NCBI RefSeq assembly: GCF_047511655.1
Contig: NC_133395.1
Coordinates: forward strand, 76,068,158-76,132,157
Direction: 5' to 3'
From: Castor canadensis
Taxonomy: Eukaryota; Chordata; Mammalia; Rodentia; Castoridae
Length of the DNA stretch: 64,000 bases
Shown here: positions 54,038-64,000 of the stretch, in pieces
How the letters are laid out: the number at the start of each line of letters is the position of its first letter
How positions within the stretch are numbered: position 1 is the first letter of the stretch
Notes under the pieces: generated by a model
Databases searched by the model: none
What the model saw: only the letters and a program-made list of their open reading frames with translations
What the model was told of the DNA's origin: nothing
Made by a program: the position numbers and the translations under genes

Positions 54038-54792
54038 GTATGTGAATTTATTTTGGCTGTTATTTGGTTCCTTAGTTCATATGCTCATCAGAAGACTTTC
54101 TGTTAAATAGAATGTAGGAAAGTTATTTGTGGAAAAAGAAATATAAGTAAGAAAGATGACAACAATTAAGGAAATGTCATTTACATGTTTCTTCAAATCT
54201 TGGGACTTGTGGTCTCTTCTGTAAAATGTGAGCCAAGCCCAGACTTTCTAGGGAAGGCTCTGGATGGTGGTGGTGATGGTGGTGTTGGGAGTGAGGGGGT
54301 TTAGGATTCGCCAGGATTTGCTCTGTGCCCTTTAGTAGCTTGTGAATTTTGCTCAATGCATGGGATTTTATAAATATCCCTTTGTGGCCTTGGTTTTTGG
54401 GAAAGTCAAATTAGTTTTTATGGTACTTGCAGGAATTCCAAGGTGGTTTACAATCATCTTCTTATGTTTTTTAGTCGCTACAAACATGCACACATTGTGT
54501 TACTGGACAGTTAAGATTTGAAAACACTTCACACAGGTGAACCTTTGCAGTTGGGCTCATGGACAGCCACCCTGTTTAACAGCATCCCCCACCTTGCTGG
54601 GGAGGAAAACTGAGTTAGATGGAGATGTGTTGTGTTCAGTGCAGCAGCCCCGTGGGAAGATTCAGATATGTTTAAAGGTGTGAAAGAATGCCTTTGAAGG
54701 AGGAGGATATGCCACACATCTTGAGGAATGTACTCTGCCAGTGTTTGTGCATTGTTTGAATTGAAGAAGGTATCATGATTAGAGTAGATCTC

Positions 54793-54984
54793 AAGAAGGG
54801 GATGTGTTGGGTCGGGCTTGGTGATTCAAGCCCATAATCCCGGCTGCTCAGGAGGTGGAGGTAGGATTGCAGTCCCAGTCCCTGGCAAAAGCGTGAGACC
54901 CTATTTGAAAAACACACTAAAATCGAAAGGGCTGCGGTGTGGCTCAAGTAGTAGTGCCTAGCAAGTGTGAAAGAAGGGGATGTG
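54793..54984 (+). repeat. Composite SINE with 14-bp target duplication
   Basis: AAGAAGGGGATGTG at 54793-54806 and 54971-54984 flanks GGGCTTGGTGATTCAAGCCC...GTGTGGCTCAAGTAGTAGTGCC. A perfect duplication suggests a comparatively recent insertion. Confidence 0.93.
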
Positions 54985-57900
54985 CTGTAAAGGTAGTAGA
55001 TCAGATGTGGTGAAGCAGAGGAAGGTTGGTGTAGGAGTCCTGGACTCAATGAGGCTCAAAGGGGCCTTGGAACCTGAGAATCTAGGAAAGTCCCCTCTTT
55101 TGTTCCCTATTGCCCAGCACAGGGCAGGGGGCACTGCTGTGGACTCATCACACTCCCTTCCAGGTGAGGTGGGCTCATGGTGTGCCTCTACCCCAGACTT
55201 GACCCCTGTCAGTAGATACGGCCTGGAAATCCAGAGCCCTCCACACCACTGGACCAGCCACACACTCTTGTGACCCTGGGCAAGACACACATGCTCAGGA
55301 CCACGCTCTCTTGGATTTGGAAGGGATTGCATTAGGAGTCTACTTTATTTTGTGTTTCCAGCCCTAGACAGGAAAGCAGTGACATCTCATGACTGTGGAT
55401 CCACCTAAGACACCGTGAATTTTGGTGACCGTACTGTGAAAGTGTGTGTCACATGGGAGCAGTGGTGATCAAGTGTGGTAGAGATAAAGACAGCCGTTGA
55501 AGAATTTCTTTGCCTGTGTTAACCCAGAGATGTCCAGCAGGACACTGGTGCAACTGGAAGGGGCAGAATGGTTCTTGTAAAATGTAAAAAAGCACCTGGT
55601 ACCAGCATCCACACCGTCCAGCAGATGTGTGCTCCCTCAGGGGAATACTCCAGGAGAACTTAATGCCCATCAGAATGACACATTTTCTCAGTGCTGCTGT
55701 GGAAAGCATGAGGGTCTCAGATGCAGCATTTCACAGTGTGATGAAACACTAGTGGACGCTTATCCATTCCTCATAAGGCCAGCCGATTCCTGGTGTCAGG
55801 TCTTGGCAACGGCAGTGTCCTGTTGTTCAGGGCGTCTCTGGGGAAAGGTTGGAATGTTGGGATAGACCATGAGAAGTTTCAGTGCCAAACTCTGTCTAGC
55901 TTATTAGCTGATTGTACATCAAAATGTATACAGCCCCCATCAAAGGCAAAGGAACAAACGTTTTTGTGTTCAACCATCCTGCTTGGATTTTGGTGAAGTG
56001 TTTCAGTGGCAGCAGCCAAAGCTGGGCTGAGCTACCTAGAAAGAGCTGTCCTCTACCTGAAACGATCCTTTAGAAAACCCTTCACAGTGTTCTCGTTCTG
56101 CATCTCCCCTGCCCTTCGGAGAAACAGACATTTTTCCCTAGCGGAATACAGAAAAAAATAAAATTAAAAGATGAGAGAAGATGTTTTTGCCTGCTACCAG
56201 GAACTGTGCAGAGAAAGGCAAGGATCTGGAAGGAACGCTTGGATCTCAGAACGAGAGGACTCTGGACAGCCTGGGGGCTGGGAACCGATACCAGGGATAC
56301 CAAAGGGTCACTGTCTAGCACTGTCCAGCGGATCCTTGGGCATGGAGCACTCAGAGTATCTGGTACCCAGTGTTTGCCCAGGATACCCACTATTGACTCA
56401 CTAGCCCTCTCTGAACTTTCTGGAAGAAATAGTTGTTCCAACTAAATTGTTCCAGGTTTGCCTTTTCTCCCTTTTGTACCTGCTCCTTGGCTTTCTCTGG
56501 ACACCAGGGCAGACTCAGCCTAGAGACAGGGTGGAGTACCAAGCATCTTTGATCATCCTCGACATTTTGCCCATGGTCCTTTCGCTTTGCCTGATCAGGT
56601 GTGTTCTGAGTGTGACAGGGCATTATTTTTACACATGCAGATAAGTGGCTGTCAAAACGACACACCTTTGCACTGAGTGTGCTCCTAGTTCACAGAAGGT
56701 TCACAGGAAGACAAAGGATGGTAAATAGTCCGATCTGCAAAAAGACTTCAGTTGTGCAGCCGAGTTCAGATGTCTTCAATATCTGCTTTATGGACAGAGA
56801 TCTGATAAGGGCTGTGTTACAGAAGAGGGAAATTTCTTGTTTGCCAGCCCAGAGAAGCCTTGGCTTTCGTTTGGAGATGGCAGAAGCATTCTTGAGAGGG
56901 CTGGCTGGAAGATTTAAGAGACTGAGGATCGGAGATGTGATCAGTTTCAAACTGCCACGGGCTACAGCGAGGGGAGCCACAGACTTACCAACCAGCTCCA
57001 GATGCCACCTGTGTTCCTTGTCAGGATTTGAAATTTTTTAGAATAAATAAAAAGCAAATAGGACTTTACATGGCTGTAACAGACTGAACTGGGGGAGTAA
57101 AGGGAAAAAGGGTTATGGATGGTAACCAATGGCACATGGGACTAAGGATATTTGGAGTTGATTATGAGTCTTTTGACACTGTTCCCATGGGACATGCCCA
57201 CCCACAGAGGTTGCTTTGTGAGCTTCTGGGTGGTGTAGACTGAATTTGACTGGAGTAGTATTTCTTACGTTCTTGGCTCCTCAAACATAGGTCACATGGG
57301 GTTTTGTTTGGAGAAGAGCGGGGAAAACTTGGCATTCACGACACCCATCTGAGCCGTCTTGTTTGCTTCTGTTGAGAATTGTAAAGGGAGTTACACCCCA
57401 GGTGAACACTGCCATGTCATCTGACTTAGGAATCCTCTCTTGGAGATTTGCCTCAGTCTTCCTAGGGTGTTCTTTTCCTTGTGTGTCCATACTTGAGAAT
57501 TCTCAGAGCCCTGCTTCCCATCCAGTTAGTGTCACTACTCCTGTCCTGGGCATTCTGCGTCCTTCATAGCCTTGCCCACCCCCAGGTGTCCTGCTTGGCT
57601 CACCATGACAACCCATGGGTGGGAGAACAGTTAGAGCTGGAGTCCAGCCAGGTCACCAGCAGTGCTGTGGTGCTAAGACGCTGTCAGAAGCAAAGTCTGC
57701 TGGAGGGAAGGTGGCCACTGAGATACGGGGAAGGGAGCCTTCAGCCGATCTCACTGTCAAGTTCATTGCACCATTAGCCACCTCAGACACAGTAGAAGAA
57801 GACTATTAAATATGGAATTTTATTTGAATTCTAAAATTAACCTTGTGTGTACCCAAGATAAGGTGATTTGTAAGGTTTCAGATTGACGCCAAGTTTGAAA

Positions 57901-59324
57901 AAGTTATTATTAAGAACAAAGACTACATGTGGAATCTAAACTTTCAGGCCATAGCATGAAAAACTCACAGATTAGCTTGTACTTAAACTTGTGTGTAGCC
58001 TAACTCTTTTAACTGTACCCTAAAACACTTGAGAGTTTAGTGGTAGCCATATGGTACATCTGCTTTATACCACATAGTATTTAATAACACTCAATAGCTA
58101 AGTCTACCTTTCAATGATCCAGGCTCTTTTTGTTTGTAAATTCTACACTTGGGCAGTTTGGCAGAATGGACAGTAAGTAGCAAAGCAAAACCAGGTTTCT
58201 TCTTTAGAAATTGTAATTTACAGAAAATAGCATAAGTTCAAAGCAGTATACAGTATTATCTTTAAAAATATATATTTCTTCCTTTTTTATTTTCCTTCTT
58301 CCTTCTTTGAGTTCATTGTTTCGATAAGGTATCATGGGAATTCTTCCAGCATAGATCAAGAGAAATTGGCCCTGGTTTGAGGAATACTTTAATGTGTAAG
58401 TAAGAAAATTGTGTTCTTAGATGTTTGCTTGGTTAAGTGCTCCTGCTGCCCTAACCAATGGTAGCACAGTTACACAGCAGGGCACAGAAAGAACCCATCC
58501 TGAAGCAGCTTTGCTTAGTGTGGGGGAGGTGCCTTACTTCTCTGCAGTGTTTATGTGAATCTTGCCATGTGCTCCATGGGGTGAGGTAGCAGGTGCTTTG
58601 TTCATTTATTTGGTTTAGGCCCCTGTATAGATACTTGTGATTTGTACTGCAAATAGTCCTCAGCAGACAGACTGGTTAAAGAGTAAAGAATATTAGGTTC
58701 TGTGTACTATTGGAAAGCATTGAGATTTATCCTCGTCTTTTTGTTCTCACATAACGTGAGAGTTCACATTTCAAGACAGGCTCTGTGAAAAGGGCAGCTG
58801 CATCTACTTTTTTCCATTCCACAACAAATACTGGTGGAGTGCCCTTCAGTGCTATCTGAGTTACCAAACTTCTTGCCCTTTGGGTCATAATTCCCTGCAG
58901 TTCTGCAGCTATTGTGATAATGAATGGTTGGCCTAGAACCGTATTTCATGAGGTGAAATGTCAAACTCTTACACTTGTTCCCATCTCTTTGCAAACTAAG
59001 ATCCTACTATAAGATAAGCTGCTCACACTTTTACTAATTAGATAATCTAGTGAGCTGTTTTCAGTCCTCACTTCTGTGTCTCTGAAATATTTCCCATGCT
59101 GGGTCATTCCTTTTTTTTCAGATCCTCCCCCTTTCTGGTAATTGAAGGAGGCTGCCTGTAGGCACAGCATATTGGGGACTTGTCAAATAAGGAAGTCATT
59201 ACCTGTGAGCTTGATCTGCAGAAGGTGCCTTTGCAAAGAAGTGATCTGTGGAGGTTGATCTGTAGAAGTTGGGGTTGATGTTCTGGGCCTAGGAAGGTGG
59301 TGGGGGGCAAGCTGTCAACAGTAA

Positions 59325-59480
59325 GATGTAGTAGCTAGGATTGCAGGTGTGAGACACCAGTGCCCAGCCTGCTTTTGGACTCTTTGAACAAGTCCAGGGT
59401 GGTGTTGAACTCACGATCCTTCTGCCTCTGCCTCCCACATGCTGGAATTACAGGCGTGCGCCCCCATGTCTAGCTTGACA
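59325..59480 (-). repeat. SINE fragments (composite linker piece and 7SL-like monomer)
   Basis: GTAGCTAGGATTGCAGGTGTGAGACACCAGTGCCCAGCC (59328-59367), then AGTCCAGGGTGGTGTTGAACTCACG, CTGCCTCCCACATGCTGGAATTACAGGCG. Confidence 0.85.
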
Positions 59481-59529
59481 GCACTTTTTTGATTTAAGGA
59501 TATTTTGACTTTAATTTAGGAACATAACT

Positions 59530-59639
59530 GTTTTATCAGAGCTAGGTCATAGCTTCTCTTTCCAGCCCCACATACTGAGTGGTTGTTTTATCAGAGCTAT
59601 GTCATAGCTTCTCTTTCCAGCCCCACATACTGAGTGGTG
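59530..59639. repeat. 55-bp tandem duplication
   Basis: Two head-to-tail copies starting GTTTTATCAGAGCTA at 59530 and 59585. They differ at one base near the start (AGGTCATAG versus ATGTCATAG). Confidence 0.96.
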
Positions 59640-60867
59640 GCTGCCAGTCTCCCAGCCCTCTGTCTTTCTGACATCCTTCTGAGGACTCTGTGCTTTTTGG
59701 TATGTCTTTTCTTCCCAGTTAAATCATCCCCCATCCCCCAGGGCAGGGATCCCATCGGTACCTTTATATGTCATTCACAGTTTCAAACAGTGTGTGCATG
59801 GAGGAGAAAACCCTGTAAATGACTCTTGGGTAAAGGGTCCTGGCTCTTCCCTTGGGGGCCTGGGTCCTGGGCTGGTCCTCTGGGCTGCTTGGTACAGGTA
59901 CAACTCAAGGTAGACCAGATGCTCAGATATTGTGCTGCCCTTGGCCCTGCTCAGGAGCCTCCAGGCAGTTGCCATGCTTGGACCAGTTGCCTTGTGGTGT
60001 CTGCATCACACACATCATCACAGGTAGTCTCAGGTCTGGTCACTGGGTGCCTCTGGCTGCTGGCCACCTGGCATCCTACCCGGTGACATTTCACTTTGAC
60101 CTTTCCTTTGAAGAAGGTTTCTGAAGCAACATTGTACATGTAAAGGTCAACAAAAAAAGTGGATGATATGTGGACAGAAATGTAAGTTAAAAGGCAGGAA
60201 GTAAGGTTGCTTAATATAACCAGGTTGGAGGGGATGAGCCAAAAAAAATGCCCTTGAAATTATTCTTTAATCATTTGTCTTTAGAGATGTAAAGCAGGGC
60301 TTGGAAAACAAACATTTCCATTCAATGTATACACAGTTTGGCAAAACAAATAATCGGCTTTGTGAGCCTTCAGACCTCCTGGCAGGAGGAAAGTGGCCTC
60401 TCTGGGCTGGGGATTCTTTTTCCACCCAGAGTTCAGATTGAGAGAAGCTAGAGAAACTGCCCTGTGGTAGAGCAGGTGAAGGCAAAGAATTTCGTTTTCT
60501 TAAGGAAAGTTCAAGCTTCCAAATTTGTCCCAAGAGCCAGCTGAGATCAAGAGGCCTCTGGTGGAGAATGACCCACCATGGATGGCTTGGATTCACTTCC
60601 TTGAGTCTGAATGGCAAAGGCTTAGACTCAACAGTGGCCACAGTCACTGCCAGCATACACATGGTCAAGGCATTCAAATGTCGAAGTACTTTAAAACAAA
60701 ACTCTGGGGTAAAAATTGTGTGGTAATCAGTTATGCTTTTATAATCCTCCTGTTTTGTTTTTGTTTATAGTTGTTTAAAACCAATTTTAATATCCCTGGA
60801 TAATGGCCTCAAACCTTCTACCACTTGAATTAGGGTAGATGGGCATAAATCAAAGAGTAACTTTGGT

Positions 60868-61066
60868 CTTTTTTTTTTGGCAGTGCTGGGGTTAGAACCC
60901 AGGGCCTCATGTACACTAGGCAAGCACTACACCTCTGAGCTACATCCCTAGCCCCAGTAATTTTATTTTTTATGTTGAGGTGGTGTGAGAATATAACCCA
61001 GTTCCTTTTTTTTCCTCCCAGGATCTCACATGTAGGTGTTTTATCACTGAGTTACCTCCCCAGCCT
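60868..61066 (-). repeat. Two ID-type SINEs in tandem
   Basis: First: TTTTTTTTGGCAGTGCTGGGGTTAGAACCCAGGGCC...CCTCTGAGCTACATCCCTAGCCCC (60868-60955). Second, shorter: CCAGGATCTCACATGTAGG...CACTGAGTTACCTCCCCAGCC (61010-61066). Confidence 0.9.
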
Positions 61067-61164
61067 CTGTTTTTTAAAAACTGTATGTTTAGTGCTTTGT
61101 TGATTAGAAGCACAGTTATTTTGAGATACTTAATCTTTGCAACAACAACTAATAATAATATTAC

Positions 61165-61470
61165 AAACATACAGAACCTACTGTGTGCCAGGTGCCATTC
61201 AGTGCTTTTTTAGGCATTAACTCATTTCAACCTCTTCATCTTGCAGAGGAGAAACTGGAGCCCATATTTTGAATCCAGTTTAACCTGAGATTTTAGCTTC
61301 TGTCTTGCCTCTCTGTCTCTTGGTCCTTAGAGTAGGAACAAGGCAGGGGTTGATGGGGTGAACGTAAGTCATTATCCCTGTTTCTCATGGTAAAACCGAA
61401 ACAGAGACGTGGAATGGCTTGCCTAAGATCATACTGCCAAGGGTAGGCAGGAGTTCTGACTTCTTATCAA
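61165..61470 (+). repeat. MIR element(s)
   Basis: CCTACTGTGTGCCAGGTGCCATTCAGTGC, TTAACTCATTTCAACCTC, GAGGAGAAACTGGAG, and after 61350 CATTATCCCTGTTTCTCATGG, ATGGCTTGCCTAAGATCATACTGCCAAGGG. Confidence 0.82.
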
Positions 61471-63007
61471 ATCAGTAAGCAGGTATAAAATAAGACAGAA
61501 TTTTTCCATTCAGTGTGCACTTGGTTTGACAAATCGATAATGTAGCTTGGCAGGCGCTGCAAGCCCACGGCAGGCTCCAGTATCCTTTCCACACCAAGTC
61601 CAAGACGAGGAGGCCAGGGGAGGGTCCATTTCATTTTATGCTGTTAGAAGCATTGTGAACAGAACTACCCAGGACTCCGTAGTGCTAGACATTTTCACCT
61701 TGTTGGCTGGTCCAGGCACTGTACCTTGTGTGGATGAGGCTATCAGGGAGCTTCTGTGTTAGGTGTGAACATTTTTGTCTTTGTTAACTGGTCAGGACCT
61801 GGCCAGCTTTGGAGGTGGATCTGAACTCCCACCCATCCCCACCCTTGCTCCTTTGAAAACACCGTTGGGATGACATCCACCCAGCCTCGTGGGCTCAGAT
61901 AAAGCACAATGAGCACTAGTTGAGGTTGTTTTCTCACTTTTGAAATGAGGGTCAGTATCTGATTTTCTGTGTATGTGAAAGACTAGCACTGTGTCTGCAA
62001 CATACCACCTACTCAGATGTCATTAAATTGAGGAATTTTGAAAAATCACTTGTTTTGCTAATGCAACGTGCTGTTCTAACTGATGACTAGACTCTGGATA
62101 TTTTGGGGAGTGGGGTAGTGTTCTGGCATAACTTGAGAGCAGCCTACTTTAGAGGGTGGAGATCTGTTCAAGGTCCCCACCAGCTTTGAGCTTGTGTGGT
62201 CAAGCCATCATCCTTGGGGTAGGCCTGCATGTGCAGGCTGACAGTAGCAGCCACCACAGACAACCAGAACCACCATCCCCAAGGGTGTAGCCATCAGGGG
62301 CCCTGCCTGGAGCAGATGGCATTCTCAAATTGGCTAACAGGAAGTAAGTTTAACGAGGCAGGGAAGGGTGTGTGTGTGGTGGGGAGGGAGGAGTACCGCC
62401 GAGTAACCCAAAACCCCAACTCCTGGAAGAGAATGGAGGGTTTGGTGACCACAGCCAGCCATTAGGACAGGTGATCTTCCATCAGACACCCTGTAGTGGG
62501 GCCCTATATTTTCACCTCTGTTCTCTCCCCTCCTCTCCTTTGGTTCTCAGAGAACCAGGCAGCAGGTCGGTGAGCCTCAGAGTTGGAAGGGTGGGTGGTC
62601 CATTGGTGAGTCACTCTGGGGCAAACAGGGTATGATTTTAGACATTGGCCATGCCAGGTGTCCTCAGTTGAGCTGAGAACAGAAACAAGTTGAATTGTAC
62701 AGCCCTATACTTTTGTTTGCTTTAGACAAGACTCAGTTCTTAAAATGTCAAGATTAGTGCACAGAGGCTCAGTTTGGAAGCGTTGAGACTGGTGGCTTCT
62801 TTGGTAGTCTTCCTTCAGTTAGAAGCCTGGAAACGGTGTAATTGGAGTTGAGCTGCCTGGTGGTGAAACAGAGGCCCAGACTAGCTTAGGGCTTAACATA
62901 TAGGTCAGTAAAGGCCCTATTACAAATATCTTAGGCTTTGTGGGCCACATGTGGTCTGTGTCACCATATAGCCACCATCATCTTCTCTCCTCCTCCTCTT
63001 CCTAATT

Positions 63008-63402
63008 TATGTATGTATGTATTTATTTAATTAGCGATACTGGGGTTTGAACTCAGGGTTTCAAGCTTGGTAGGCAGGTGGCTTGAGCCATGCCGCCCCT
63101 TCCTTTTGCTCTGGTTATTTTGGACATAGGGTCTTGCTTTTTTGCCCATGCTGGCCTGCCCAGCTTTCCCCATTAAATTGGGGCCTCACAAATTTTTTTG
63201 CCTGAGCTGGTCTGGAACTGCAGTCCTCCTGATCTCAGCCTCCCAGATAGCTTGGGAGTGACAGACGTGTACCACTGTGTTCAGCTACTGGTTGAGATGG
63301 GGTTTTGCAAACTATGCCCTAGCTGGCCTCAAACTGTGATCCTCCGGATCTCAGCCTTCCACATAACTAGGATTATAGGCATGAGCTGCCGGTGTCTGGT
63401 TT
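63008..63402 (-). repeat. Composite SINE, extended (two or more 7SL-like units)
   Basis: Reverse tRNA/ID part (GATACTGGGGTTTGAACTCAGGG) to 63095, a middle unit around 63120-63285 (CTCAGCCTCCCAGATAGC) and a last unit to 63400 (CTCAGCCTTCCACATAACTAGG, GGCATGAGCTGCCGGTGTCTGG). Confidence 0.9.
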
Positions 63403-64000
63403 GTTACTCTTATTTTTATTATAAACTCTAGAAAGTAAAGCCATCTTAACCTGGTGTCAGTACAGCAATGGACCAGGTACCATACTTTGCCAATTCCTGG
63501 GCCCCATCATGGTCATGCAGAGTGTGCCATGTGTGCTTCTGTCTGTGAGATGATTTTAGGGAGTGCACAAGTAAGTGTTTTTGTTTGAATGCTATGTTAA
63601 ATTCTAAAGTGAATTAGAAAAAAGTAGATGCTGGGCACACCAAACACACCCTACCCATAGGCCAAAGCCCTCAGGGTCCTGCCGGAAGCACCTGGCCCTC
63701 AGATTGAGTAATGGAGGTGAGTTTAATATCTGACTTCCAATAATTAGGGTGCTGATCCATTTATGAGATTATGTATATAATCTCTTAAAATTATGTACAT
63801 AAGTTGTAAAGTGTTAAAATTTTAAGTGGTAGACTCCGTTAAGGAGCAATGTTCATGACACAGTGCACATGCCACACAGACTGTGGATTGGAGGGGATTA
63901 GACCATCTTCCTTCCTTCCCAGCACTGCACGCCTTAATGGTTTTGTATTTCGCCCGTGCAGTCTCTTTGGTCCATTTCATGTAAGAGGGCAAAGCTGTCT

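Larger units (their letters stand above)
54038..64000 (+). other. Second intron of the CpG-island gene, running off the window
   Basis: No further exon with both a good acceptor, a frame in phase 0 and a donor was recognised up to 64000. Contents are a few SINEs, MIR relics, a 55-bp tandem duplication (59530-59639) and single-copy sequence such as 55000-59300 and 61800-63000. An AATAAATAAA motif at 57042-57051 is not tied to an exon. Confidence 0.55.

Noticed and set aside
1-64000. tRNA-like A and B boxes at many sites
   Set aside because: All belong to tRNA/ID-derived SINEs with poly-A tails and truncated acceptor parts; none folds as a full tRNA gene by eye.
1-64000. CRISPR arrays, operons or other bacterial-type systems
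   Set aside because: The sequence is plainly mammalian; the only regular short repeats are microsatellites and the 36-bp and 55-bp tandem duplications.

Overview
This window is nuclear DNA from a mammal, most likely a rodent. The evidence is dozens of short SINEs (7SL/B1-like, tRNA/ID-like, and composites of the two), rodent-style L1 3' ends with purine-rich tails, MaLR and ERVL LTRs, MIR relics, and a CpG-island promoter followed by very long introns. The composite SINE (7SL-like left half, a linker reading roughly GGCAAATAGTT, and a right half reading GTGGCTCAAGTGGTAGA) reminds me of castorimorph rodents and most of all beaver (Castor). That assignment is from memory and is only moderately certain. 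There are no bacterial genes, operons, CRISPR arrays or tRNA/rRNA genes.

Bases 1-8995 are a three-layer nest. A minus-strand composite SINE was split by a 5'-truncated plus-strand L1, leaving a 15-bp target duplication at 71-85 and 8884-8898. That L1 was split by a minus-strand class I endogenous retrovirus at 622-7754, leaving a perfect 5-bp duplication, TGAAC. The provirus has two LTRs, a primer-binding site matching tRNA-Phe apart from two CpG-decay changes, and broken gag, protease, reverse transcriptase, RNase H and integrase regions. Its env is reduced to a transmembrane tail. It is defective throughout.

Bases 9000-41000 are repeat-rich intergenic DNA with no convincing host gene. They hold SINEs, several L1 fragments (some with younger elements inside), solo LTRs (MaLR, ERVL-like and unassigned), five copies of one unassigned repeat family, a Tc1/mariner-like MITE, an RPL10 retrocopy with target duplications, an RPL29 retrocopy, and simple repeats including opposed GGAA and TTCC arrays.

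Bases 41300-42400 are a CpG island with CCAAT and GC boxes. A probable plus-strand 5' exon ends at a consensus donor (41749/41750). About 12.2 kb downstream lies a well-bounded 48-nt exon (53990-54037) that carries the likely start codon (MTMESYEVQ...) and a six-codon upstream ORF whose stop overlaps that start. The rest, to 64000, reads as first and second introns of this gene, with fewer repeats. I could not identify the gene from nine residues. I did not find a new biological system; the most informative items are the dated nest of insertions and the promoter/exon pair.
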